Below the pieces are notes generated by a model, which did not search any database, was not told where the DNA came from, and saw only the letters and a list, made by a program, of their open reading frames with translations. This document shows, in pieces, positions 1 to 12,190 of a stretch of DNA of 64,000 nt (the first letter of the stretch is position 1; every line of letters starts with the position of its first letter). The stretch is from Erythrocercus mccallii (lineage: Eukaryota; Chordata; Aves; Passeriformes; Dicruridae): NCBI GenBank assembly GCA_013397435.1, contig VZRG01001343.1, forward strand, positions 137,447 to 201,446. The letters are read 5' to 3'. Position numbers and translations under genes: made by a program.

Positions 1-3000
1 TAGCAGTGGCTGAGGTCAGAGCCACAGCAGTGACACACCATCTGTAGCAGCAGAGGTGTTTCAAACATGCACTAAAAATATTTCCCTTTACTTCTTGATT
101 GAAAAAGACCAAACACTTCCTGCCTATATTTACCTGATGATGTCAGCTCATGACCTAGCCCATCCAGCAGTTGCCTCTGTCTCTGTACCTGAGGTCCTCA
201 GTTGTTCCTTTGTACCTGCTTCCAGGCATGTGGTGAGACAAAATCACACGCAAAAGTTTACTCCTTGCTGTGAAATTAGTCACTGCTATCCTCAGCACAG
301 ATTCTTTCCTGCATCATAATGTTTAATACAAAGGAATGATTAATTAAATTTTGTGGAACTGTAGCTCAAGTATGTCACTAGGGATTTGTTTGCTTCTTTT
401 TATTTAAACTTGCATTAGTTTTCATTAAGCTATATTACAGGTTCTAGCCACTTTCCCCTTATTGCACTCAGCATGTGAACTTAGATGCTTCAAGGATTGC
501 AAACAATGCAAGGTAATTAGCCCAAGAAATACTCAATCCCTCCAGGAGTAACTTTTTCCATGGCATATCTCCTGCCAAAGGAAACCAGAAGCCCTGTGAG
601 CTCTGAGGAGGAGGGCCAGGCTGTGAAATTCCACTTGGAGGCACATATTCAGTCTCCAGAGTCAGTACAACATGCATCCCTCTGAGTGAGAAATCCCACC
701 TCTCCCATGGTGGGAAGTGGTGAAAATTACACATAGCACAACTTGCATGTTTCAGAAGCCACAAATTCTGTAGACACTTTTTCATGCAGCTGGATGCAGT
801 CAGCAGCAGTTGGGCTCTGTATAACATGACGGTGTCTTTTCAGGCTGAGAAGAACTGGGGACCTGGTGCTCATGGCTGTGCCACCCCCCAGGCCACCTGA
901 GGGTGGGTGACACCCATCACCCTGATCAAAAACCTCCCTGGCCTGGCCCACTGCTTGGGCTGCCCTGGCAGACACCCCTGTACTGCTGACCAGCGACCTC
1001 AGCAACTCTAACTGGCTGGGAAAAGAAATATTTGAGCAAAAATAAAAAATACTTACTTTTTAGCCTGAGTACAACCCATCTGGTTCATGCCAGAGTGCTT
1101 CTGTACATGGGTAGGTCAAACAGAAAATCTCTTCAGTCAAAACACAGTAGAAATACAATTGTTCAGTCATGAGCATGACAAACCCACTATATTGCTCTTA
1201 CAAACTTGATTGAATGTCTCGGAGCCCTTCAGGCTTTTGCCACAGCTTGAGGTCTTGATGGCAGATGCATTTTCCATCCAACTGCCCAGAGGATGGGCCA
1301 CAGCCCCAGACATGGCCCTTTGCACAAGCAGCTCTCCACCCTGCAAGTGCAGGGCAAAAAAGGCAAGGAAAGGCCTGGTTAAAATAGTTTTATTTAGGTG
1401 TTTGGGATTTTTTTCCTTTGTGAAGCCCTTTACCATCATACCCACTACTCTGATGGCCTGCACAAGGGTTTGTGCCAGAAGAGCATGAGCTGAAATTCCC
1501 TGGATCAGAACAGAGCCTCTTATCCTGCTGCTGCTCTTCTTTAGGGTCACTCAACCCCCAGGCTCCAAGGACACACTGTCTACCCTACTTTCTCCACTGT
1601 CTCTGGATTCTGTCCTCCCAGCTTCATCCATCTTCTGTTTTGGGCACAATAACCTGCTACAGGAGTATGACTCCTTCCCTTTTAGAACAGTTCATCCACC
1701 TCTTCCTGTGCACCCAGGGCAGCCTCCCCAGGCAGGACCCAGGAGCTCTTACCATGGGCAACTGGATGATCCAAAACGTGTCTTGAGTCCCAGCACTGTC
1801 TGAAAGGTTTCAGCTGGGGAGGCCTGGCCAAGGGCAAGTGTTGGAAAGAAGGATCATAAATGAGTGCTTTGGTTTAGCAGGAACTTCTATCAAGCTGCAT
1901 TTTGGTGGATGGGTTTATGTTATCTAACATAACACAGCAGATGGTTTTCAGGATGAGAAATCCATCAAATCTACCTGGTGATATGTCGAGAGCACAGATG
2001 AATGAAAGCAAGAAATATTATTTAGAAAAGCAAAAGAAGGAGTGTGTAATACCAGAGAATAACAGAGAAATGAGTTTCCAGAATAGGGTGTTAATGCAGA
2101 GTTGTTATGAAAAATGATTAAAAGCTGGTGGAAAAGACAGGTTGCACAAAACTGATGTTATCAGGTTCAATTTCATTTTAGTCCTTCAAGGTACTGAATA
2201 AGAGTTATTATAACAGCCACTCAATAGTCTCAATAGTTTTTCCTGCCTGAATGTTTATTATCGAGCTTTTCAGATTAAGGCAAGAATAGTGAGCAGCTGA
2301 TGTTAAAGTACAAGGTTATGAGCACATTTGTCATAGGTTATAAAAACTGCATTTGCCAAGCTTCAAGTTGCCACATTGCAAGGGAAGGAATTTAGAGAGT
2401 GGAAATCCATTTGCAGCTGCACTTATTCCAAAAGAAGTCATGTGGGAAAATACAAGGATTTTAAAACATCTAGTACACGATACACTCAACAGATAAGACA
2501 TTCACACTGGGGAAGACTCATTTTCAAAGTTTCTCAGGCTGACACAGGAGTGAGAGGAGTCAGCAGCATCCTCAGCACCTGCCCGTGCAATACAAGCAGC
2601 TCTGCTCCTTACAACACTGCACACACCAGCTGAACATAAACCTGACAAGGCCTTTCAAACCCACCACTCACTACCTACCCTGGCATGGTCTGAACTGAAA
2701 GTTCTTGTTCCCTGTGCAACCTGCCCTATTTTTTTTTTTTTTACCAAGATCTGAATTTAGTGTTAGAAGAAAGGATGTAGTTCATTGTTCACAGCTCAAC
2801 TGATGTATTTCTGCACCAGCACCTGCGCAGACAGCTTCTCTCACAGGTATGAAAGGACATTACATCAAGGATGCTGAACAGAAACCGATTCTTCTGACAC
2901 TCAACTGCAACTAGGACAACCTGCTGCCACCAGGACAGTCACAGGTGAGGGCTGTGTCCCCTTCACAGAGCTAAAATTCAGTGTCAGGTCATCTGTGCAC

Positions 3001-3271
3001 AAACCCCAAGGGGCTCCCACACTCCCCCCCGCCACTTTTCACCAGATGAGGACATTTCATTAGTTCTTGTTGGAGGTTTCACACAACAGAAAAATGTATT
3101 TGAAAATGGGTGCAAATGTAGAGGGCTATGACATACCTGAAGACAACTCTGTCAGAGTCCAGTACCATACACACGGCTCCCAAAAACGTGCTGCTGTCTC
3201 TGTCTGTCAGGATACACCACAGTGCTTATTTCTAGGAAGCGGGAACATATCACAGGAGAAAATGTACTGGG

Positions 3272-3326
3272 AAAATTAAAAAAAAAAAAAAAAGAAAAAA
3301 GAAAAAAGAAAGATTGAAAGAAAAAA
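3272..3326. repeat. A-rich low-complexity tract
   Basis: A run of A with scattered G (AAAAAAG repeated), then a looser A-rich stretch. No target-site duplication or retrocopy body was recognised next to it. Confidence 0.8.
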
Positions 3327-3863
3327 TAAGGGTAATTAATTATAAATCTTGTTCCTTAAAAAAAAATCCCAAAATACCACACTCAATTTTATTAAGGGCT
3401 AGTGTTCTTGCTGACTATGAAATTTGATACATATCTTCTTCTTCCCCTCTGTACCTCTGAGGACATCACGGTGTCATGTGTTGAACAAATTACTCAGGCC
3501 TCATTGTGTTTTACTTGAAATTCTCTTTCACAGCACTGGAAAGGCTGAAGAAAATTTCCAAAATTAGTTAGGCTACAATATGCCATCTTCATTATTGTAA
3601 TAAAACTTCAAGGTAGAGAACTTATTCCATCGGTAGCAATTAAAATGTAAATAAATACAAGAAGTAAAATCAATCAACCAAATATTTTGGGGGCATGATA
3701 TCACTTTTGGGAAGTGTAACACTTACACCAGCACGTCAGGGAATGGAAAACTGGCTTGCTCACACTCAGGAGATTCACTTGAATCAGATGGCAACACTGT
3801 TGAATTCAATGGCACACAGCAGGACAGCACTGCACCTCCCAGTGCTCAGACCCTAAATCAAAA

Positions 3864-3900
3864 TTTGATCACTTATTTGATCACTTATTTTATCACTTTG
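3864..3900. repeat. Short tandem repeat of TTTGATCACTTAT
   Basis: Two adjacent 13-bp copies (TTTGATCACTTAT) are followed by a decayed copy (TTTATCACTT) and, after a short interruption, by GCATCACTTATT to about 3922. Confidence 0.75.
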
Positions 3901-6169
3901 ATCAGTGCTGCATCACTTATTCAAAATATAAAATTTTCATTTAATGGAGAAATTTGAGTGGGGCACTGCTACATTTGATGCAGCTGCCATGTGGCTGTTC
4001 CATCCCATCCCCAACACTGTCACTCTCTCCCTCTGCCTCTCTCTGCACTGGCAAACAAGGCTCAATTGCAAATGCAGCTCCTTACTCACAGTTTCAGTTC
4101 TCCTGAAGCAGAGCTTCTGCTGGGGATTTTTTTTCCTTTGAAACAGACATTTGGTACTTTATCTTCTGCCAGTGGATGGACACTTGGCCATTACACTGAG
4201 TTACCCAGTGACACTGTCCCTCCTGTTCCTCCCTCTCACCTGCCAGTTTAACAAAGAGCTCCACGGACAGATGTGGTGGGGTTTGGGCACAGACTGTGCA
4301 GGGAAGGCAATTAAAAGACATCATAATATTAAAATAGGACTGTCACCATCTTATATCCACAAAGAGATCTTTAGTTTGATTGGTGGACCATTAAAATACA
4401 GACCCTTAATGAAGATACAACTCCAGCACAAAGATCGTTTTTGGAGCATGAATCAACTCCTCTGATTAAATTTCCAAAACCATTATTACATGGCTTCTCT
4501 TTTTATAACCTACCTCATTAAAAAAATATTTTGATCCCTCTTGTAATAGTTCAAATTCTTTCATTAAGTCCTTCCTCTTCTTCTGTCATTCTTCTCACAT
4601 TGATGTTCTTGAGGGGAAACAAAGATGCATTCTCCACAAGGCTCTTCCTTTGTGCCCCCTGTAAGGAGGACAGAACGATAACATCCAGGACAGCTGCTCT
4701 GCACTGTACACAACCAACCAGCCAGCAAAAAACAGGGAAAAATGAAGCCAAAAAAGGAAACACTTTCATATTTATGACTCCCTGAGGGCACTTCAGTGAG
4801 TTCACAGGGGTCATACGAACAGCAAATGTCACAAATGTGTCCACTGAAAATATCATGTGGAAAAAGTCTTTTAAAACATGATCTAACAACATAACTTATA
4901 TAAGGTTAAAAGAAAAAAAAGTTTCTGCATAAGCTCAGGACAAAGCATCCCACAAAGGTCAAAAACCACAGCATTTTCCTGGAGTTGTTATGAATTTCAT
5001 GTCCACAGCTTTAAAAGCAGTACTTTGTGTGCTCACACTGCAAATGTGTCTCCACTTTATGAAGAGCAGCATGGTGTCAGTCCTGTCAAGGATTTATAGT
5101 TTGCTTTGCTGGTAATTGTGGAATAAGACCATTTTGGAGGCTTACCTTCATTGTTATACTTCATCCTAAATATTCATGGCTCAGTGACATTCTCTGCTTG
5201 TTTATACCTTTAGGCTTCTCCTGGCAAAGGGACAGATATGGTGAAGTTATACCAATAGACTGCAGGTTAGGAGAAAAATTAGTAATTTAGTATTATTAAC
5301 TATTTCATTGCTGCAAAGCCAATAAGTCTTTGCCAAGACTTTCGTGCCTGATCCATATGAGATAATGGCAAGAGACACTAACTGCAGCAAAGGCCTTACA
5401 AAGGGAAGAGGCTGGAGGGAAAGCAAGGCTCACAAGATCCCATGATGTGGTAATGCCAGGCCAGCATTAGAAACCACCCTGAGATTCCCAGTGCAGCAAT
5501 CTGCTTTGATCCCTACCAAGAACGAAGCAGGACTTGGCAAAGCCCTCTTGCAAGCAGGCCCAAGGTTTGCCATCCTCCCCAGGACACAGCAATCCCACAC
5601 CACAGGCTGTCCTTGGCACACGGCGCTACCAGGGGCTCTTTGGCACACACTGGCAGGGTTTCTCTGGCCTTAACAACCAGAGCCATCCATCACCCTAAAA
5701 ATGACTCATATTGCTGCTGCTAAAATCAGCAAATAAGGGTCTGTGATCAGAGCACTGCAGTCATCCTGGAGAGGATCTGAGGAGCCGTTTGTTTAAAACG
5801 TGCACCCACATGCACACAAACTCACAGCACTGAAACAACGGCAGCCCTGACTGGTAACAGCCGCATGGCCAAGCCCTGCAGTGCCTGCTGAAGACTAAGA
5901 ATCCAGAACCAAGTTTTCCCCGGGTTACACCAGCACAATGAAGCCGGTGGGAACACTTTGCAATTAGGAGGATGGTAATTGGTCTTTGTGCACATCAGCG
6001 CAGCTGTTCATGCACGGGCTGCCGAGCCACGGCCACTGCTGGCACTCGAGACTGCAGCTCACTGGAGTTCATTTGTACTTAATTCCTCTTGGGCTGCCCA
6101 TGTGTAAATGACTACGTCTCAGCTTCCCCTCTAAAATCAGAGGCTTTTCTTGTTCCAGCATTGAGGCCT

Positions 6170-6250
6170 TACAGTTATAGAATTATAAAATGATAATGGC
6201 TGGAAAAAGCCTCCGAGATCATCGAGTCCAGCTGTCAAACCAATGTGAAG
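6170..6250 (-). mobile_element. CR1-family LINE 3'-end fragment
   Basis: The plus strand reads TAGAATTATAAAATGATAAT, then GGCTGGAAAAAGCCTCCGAG and ATCATCGAGTCCAGCTG. This is the reverse complement of the well-known avian CR1 3' end (tandem ATTCTATGA-like tail, then the GGACTAGATGATCT and CTTCCAACC region). The element therefore lies on the minus strand, truncated and diverged. The boundary to the right is unclear because similarity fades after about 6250. CR1 is the dominant LINE of birds and other reptiles. Confidence 0.65.
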
Positions 6251-9200
6251 CTGTAGCCCACAGACAGCAAGAGAGTACAAGCATCATGCTGCAGACAACC
6301 CCACATCTTACTTTTCCTGCCAGCCTCAGGGAGAACAAAGGTTTCCAGAGAAATATGCAGAACCAGTTGAGGAATACACTGATGTGAGCAATGAGCTGGC
6401 AACCCTGGTTCTTATACACTCAAATGTACCCACCCACTGCTGAAAAATATGTAAAATATCATCATTAAATAGGACTACATTCACCACTGCCTCAATTTCT
6501 CTGTATAAAACTGGTTCTGCTACCTGCATCCAGCTCCCCAAAGAAATAAATTTGTGATTTATTTAGATTGCAGTGCGAAAGAATTGAAGACACATGCCCA
6601 TTTTCTCAAGGTATCAATATTTAATAACTTTCTTGATCACCTAAATTGTGGATTTCTCATTCTCTGACTTCAAAGCATTTCATGGTCTAGCCCAGCACAT
6701 CACATTACATAATCAACCTCTTTTAAATGCTAAACATTATTTCAGAAAGTCCTCAGCACACAGGATGCAATACCACAACATGAAGGCATTCAGGCCACAG
6801 AGGTATGTAAAGCTGTCCAGCATCCCTTACAACACACAATTCATAGCACTAGCCCTGGTCTGTAAATGTCCTGTCATTTTTTTACTATTCCAAGCTCAAC
6901 AAATTTGAAGGACATCTGAAATGGCCTGTCAGACTCAAATATTTAGGGAAAAAAAGTATGTTAGTGTTTAGAAATGTCATAAAAATAAACACATGCAAGG
7001 AGAAATAGTTCAACCTATCCAAATGTTTTGAGTGCAAACCCAACATCTGAAAAAGAAGGTTATGGATGCCATTATGCTCTGAATACTGAAATCATCTCGT
7101 TGCAGAGTGGCAGTTGAGAAATAAACAAAATGTTAGTTTTTAAAAAGACAGGAATAGAAAAGAACATGGAGATTACAATGCTTGTAACACAAGGCAATGT
7201 GCTGACCATGCAGGTCTGGCTCAAGGTGCAGCTCACACTTCCACGATCTAACAGGGACAGAAATAAAGAAAACTGTTAGGAGTAGATGGAAGGAATGGGA
7301 AATAAGAAGGAAGGTGGTAAGATCACAGCTGTTTAGTTCAGAGAAGTACAAATATAATTAAGGTCACATTGGCTGCTCCCATTTGCTGAGATAATAGTGC
7401 ATCCATGGAAAAGAACAGCAGTGGGTTTAAAGGTGAGGAAAAGAGGACCTGAATATCATTTCAGCATTTCAACTTAAAGTAAAAATCTAAATGGACTAAC
7501 AATTTGAGATTTGTAGTTTCATTAAAAATAAATTATGTTCTTGGTTAGTTAAGAGCTACTGCTAGAAGTTCTTACTGGTGAGAGGCATATTCAAAGAGAA
7601 TGGCAGGATTTGTTTTGCAGGATACTTACAGATATCTAGTCCTATTTGAAAGTTTCCCCCATAGCAAAAAACCCTCAGCATCATCCCCACCCCTATTTTT
7701 AAACATAAGCTCTGCACACACATTTACGTATAAAATAAAAAGGGTAACAGGAATTAACATGCTCTGCAGCTTTCAAAGCCCATATTGGGAAACACTCACC
7801 GTGGCCAAATCAGTGCAACAGCAGTTTTGTTCTTAGAGGAAAATCAGCTATTCTAGTCATCCCCACTCCTACCACTTTTATCTTCTCCAAGGTATACAAA
7901 TGGTTCTTCTTTTATAACTGCAGAAAAGAGACTTAGAGACATTTCAGCTACCAGGAGAATTATGCAATTTGCTACATTTCTCTTGCTGGGAAAGAGGAGG
8001 GTAAAATCAGCATTGTGCTACTGCGATAACACTGAAGAAGCCTTTTCTTAAGTTGGCAAACCTCTTAACTGATAAAACTACACCATCTCAGGAACTGGGA
8101 GTAAAACCTGGCCGAGGTCTCTGCCTTTCCTTCAGCACAGAGAAATGCCTGCTACGGTTCCTACTCAATTGGCTTTTCCCCAGGCAGGATGGAAGGAGAC
8201 AGCTGCTCACATCCAAGCCTCTGAAATGCCAAACAGCTTCAGTCCCCAAAGTAATTAGTGGAACTACACAATTCTATAACGAGAGGGCCTGAGACTTTCA
8301 AACGTGGTTAATATTGTATTTTGTGTCTCTGGAGTTTTGTGTTCAGATTTTCTGCTTTTTGTATCTTTCATAGCTCTTTACAGACAGTGTAAATGTTATG
8401 CAGTCTTGGATTATGAAAGGGTTCAATGATCTCATGAGGTGGGTTACATCTAACTAGCAGGCTGAGGTCTACTCTAAAAACATCATGTGCTTTTGCAGTG
8501 CCAATAGTTTTTTAAGGATTATTGCTATTAAATCACACCAGGAGCAGCATGGAGACCCCTGGAAAATGTCTTTGACCTTGCAGTAACCTTGTCTAAACAA
8601 AGCTAATCACTATTATATTCTGTATTACCATCCCCTATTGCCTACTGCAAAGCTGAGAAACCTCAGTGCACTAAAATCATTACTGCCATAGTTTAGGAAC
8701 AACCATTGTTTACATTATAAACACACATTATCTTTAAAAAGATTTGAGCATGTTGATTTGAACAGAATGCAGTCAATATCTGCAACGATCATCCTGTGTC
8801 AGCTAACTAGTGGCAAACAAAAAAATAGTCAATAAACTACACACACACAACCCCACCCTCCCTCGCACCCCAAAGCTTTTTGGGGAACATCTAGAGAGAA
8901 AACATAGAAATCAATGCAGAGACCCTTGCTCAGCTTGTGAGAATTCCCTTCTTCAGTGAAAACAGGACCAGAGTGCTGCACACCAGAGCGCCTGCTGCAG
9001 TGGGAGAAGCACAGCGTGACAGAGGATCATAGGATAGATCAATAATGCAATTTGTGGAAGCCTTGGTTTGGTTTCTGTTCTGCAACAAATCTGCAAGGGG
9101 AAGCTAATGCTGCTTGTAAAGTGCTGGAAGAAGCAGAGAAACAAGCAGCTAGAATGATCAGTGGGAAAACTCACCGCATCAAGAAGGATAAATTGTGTTT

Positions 9201-10884
9201 CTGTATATAGATATGAGCAGACTTCAGCAGTTGGCCTTAGAACAGGTGTTTCTGAGTCCAAATTACAGGGAGAAACTTGTGTTGGTACCGGGTGCATTGC
9301 TCAGTTGGCTGGGAATGCTGCTGGCAGTGCCATGCACAATATATGTCACACTTAAAAAGCTTCCATTTCCCAGTCACCACTTAATTTTTTTTTAGCAAGC
9401 AAAGTCTTAGAAGACTGGTAGTTGCCATAGACACACCAGCAAAGACTCCAAAGAACGATCTGGGGGAATGTGAGTGTCTTTGAACCAGATGCCAAAGGGA
9501 ATCAAAGCTGAGGCTGAGCTGACTCAGAGATGCACAGAGAGAATCAGCTCTGCCGGCAGGTAGAGCTGGGAGGAGCAGCCCTGATGTCAACACCAGCCTG
9601 GACACAAACACCAATATCACATAAAAACAAAGATTCAAGCTCAGATAATTATTCAGTAACTTGGGCACACCTCATGATGTTTCATGAAATTGAGATGTTT
9701 AGGTAAAAATAGGGCAGTGTCTCTTTGAAAGAATCTTCTAGCAGAAGACCATAAGCCCAGCAGGTTTTTCCTCATTAAAAACCTCATTAAGGACAGAAGT
9801 CCAGTTTTGTATCTTTCATATTATCTATGCAGTTGTGTTCATCTTGGGAACAAATGGATGGGACTGTTCAGCTGTGAGATATCCGTGAGCCACCTTTCAC
9901 CTCCATCATTATTTTTACATTCAACACAAAGCCTCTTTATCAAAAGGATACTTTGGATTTTTATAATGACTTTCCTCCTACTGCCTCAAAGAACATTATT
10001 CTAATTGCCAAAGGTTTGTTTCTGTCCATTTTGTGGATTCAAAGATTTTAATTAGCTGATGAGACATGATGGAAAATGGGGTCCTATGGAACCACTTCAG
10101 AGCAGTGTGAACCTCACTTCTTTAGCTCTCACGGCCAGGCAAATGGTCAAACCCTAGAATTAATTTTAAATGCTCCACTAAAATCTCTGTTTTGATTTAC
10201 ATTTTGATTAACCAGAACATTAGGCAAGTTTGTGGGAACCAAAAGTCATAGCAGATGTGAGGCATCGCTGCTGTTTTCTCACCCCCTGCTTGGCTCTCCT
10301 CCATCCTCACCTGCCTGAGCTCCACCTCTCCAGCTCTCCTCAGGGGTGGTGTCGTTCCCGGCAGGACACCTCCTTCTCAGGCTGGATGCTGCCTCCACAG
10401 GGGCCCAAAGAGCTCCTGCCCTTCTGTAGCCCAGATCACCTCCTCATGCGGGCCCACTGTGCCTCGTGCATCCGACGCCTCTCGGAATTTGGGAGGATGG
10501 TGCCCCAGGGGAAGGGGTGTCCTTCACTGAGCTCCTCCTGAGCTCTCACCTCTCCTCCTCACTGGGCACCTCTCAAAGCATCGTTCTCACAACAAAGGAA
10601 TTGTGCATAGGTTGTTTCGATCCTCTTTGTGAATTATATTAAATTGGGATCACCAAGCACATACTGCCAGCTTTAGCTTCAGGCATCTTCACCTTTAGAT
10701 AATTTCTAACAGCAAAGGATGTCTCAAAACATGTGGCTGTTAACACCCTTCAAATCACATCAATGGCTAAGGAAAAAACAAATGTAAACCTTCTTCATAG
10801 GTGCTTCATCTTGACCCATTTAACAAGGAAGACAGACAAGAATGATACCATTGTTCCTTTTCATATTAATTGGCAGAAATTATC

Positions 10885-10890
10885 TTTATT
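10885..10890 (-). terminator. Candidate distal poly(A) signal AATAAA for GRIN2A
   Basis: The plus strand reads TTTATT, so the gene strand reads TTTTTCTAATAAAGATAATT. It lies at the end of an AT-rich stretch with Pumilio-type elements at 10911-10918 and 10965-10972, and cleavage would fall near 10,860-10,875. It was chosen because the resulting UTR length matches mammalian GRIN2A and because sequence farther left is more mixed in composition. Other AATAAA signals exist, so usage is inferred. Confidence 0.5.
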
Positions 10891-10910
10891 AGAAAAATGA
10901 ATTTTTCATA

Positions 10911-10972
10911 TATTTACAATTTTTACATCATGTTATACTTGGCACATGTGTTCTTCCAAATAGTTATATACA
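10911..10972 (-). promoter_or_regulatory. Two Pumilio-type elements next to the distal poly(A) signal
   Basis: The gene strand carries TGTAAATA (10918-10911) and TGTATATA (10972-10965). Both match the PUM1/PUM2 consensus TGTANATA, which binds Pumilio proteins in 3' UTRs and usually lowers stability or translation. Two more, TGTATATA and TGTACATA, lie at 12172-12165 and 12186-12179 inside a TA-rich stretch where chance matches are likely. Binding is inferred from the motif only. Confidence 0.4.
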
Positions 10973-12129
10973 TTTCAGTACACACAGACATTCAAGTCCC
11001 CCATTCCCTTAATGTTTTTCTACATATTTAACAAAAAAAATGAACACAATACAATTTGTAAGACAACCATAATAATCATATATTTCTCTATCATAAAAAG
11101 TTTGAAGCAAACATTTTTATTTTTTTTTAAGATATGTTTCAAAATATTTATACAGTATTAGCACTCAGTCATGCACTGGGTTAGAATATGGTCAGGGTGA
11201 ACTGCAGTGAGACAGGATGTGAACACAGCAGAGAGGTGTGAGGCTCCCAGTTCCTCCACGCTGCTCTGGGGCAGCTCCAGCCTCCCCCTGATGTCAGAGG
11301 AAGGGACAGAGGTGCAGGGGGAGCTGGGTGCTCACGTGTCTGAGCCACACAGCAGCTGAAACTGTGTGTGCTCAAATTCATTCCACTTTGCTAAACCTAG
11401 CTAATAAAACAGGCAGTAATTGGAATGTCAAAACTAGATTTTAAATCTCTTTTCCCCCAAACCTTTTCTTTTGAAGAATCCATTAGACTGTGAATTTTAT
11501 AATGAAATTCTGGATTCTCTAAAAAAAAATAATTATTTTATGGTTGATTCCACTTCACCAATATTCTTTTATTTCTACTCTTAACATCCTGATTTATTTC
11601 CCCAGGTCTTAAGAGCTCTTCAAATCTCTACTATTCTTTGCTAGTAATTGGAAATTTGTGACTTACCCTTTGGTTTGAAGGATGACACTTCTGAGAGTGT
11701 TACAGCAAACTGCACTTGTAAATAACAGAAGTGATGGACTTTCTAGTTACTGTGTATGGAATTGAATGGTTCCAAGATTTCTGGTAAAATTTTATTTTTG
11801 GCATGCAAATTTCTCCTAGTGCAATGTAGGTTAGTGCTCCATGTAATTTATACAAACTATTACACCTGGAGTTCTTTTCCCCCATCAAAAAAAAAAAGAG
11901 TATTCTTCCAACTGCACTGGTAACTGATTTTTTTTTTTTGTGAAAAAAAATCCTAAATTAATATTGTGAATTCTCTTTTTCTTGGTTGCATTTCATTTTT
12001 CATAGTTCAACTGCAAATAACTTCTAATCAAACTCAAAATAATACATTACTTGAACCCCTTAATAAATGATTGTAGAATCTTTGTCACAACACTGGATTT
12101 CTGTCTTGCCCCTGATTCACCCCATAAAC

Positions 12130-12190
12130 TTTATACATATACATATTTATATATAACTTATATATATATACACATGTATATGTACAAAAA
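12130..12190. repeat. TA-rich simple repeat inside the 3' UTR
   Basis: Alternating TATACATA and TATATATA with interruptions. It supplies two TGTANATA matches on the gene strand. Confidence 0.75.

Larger units (their letters stand above)
1..10865. other. Intergenic sequence downstream of GRIN2A
   Basis: No open frame here looks like a conserved protein, and no spliced exon set with matching phases was seen. Open frames are short, overlap each other and have low-complexity or repeat-like composition. Contents noted: a tandem TTTGATCACTTAT repeat at 3864-3900, an A-rich tract at 3272-3326, and one CR1-like fragment near 6170-6250. A few GC-richer patches (about 870-1000, 5430-5680, 10,260-10,560) carry no recognised gene. 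Confidence 0.7.

Noticed and set aside
10230..10541. 103-codon frame downstream of the GRIN2A 3' end
   Set aside because: Pro/Ser/Cys-rich translation typical of GC-rich non-coding sequence; no homology recognised.
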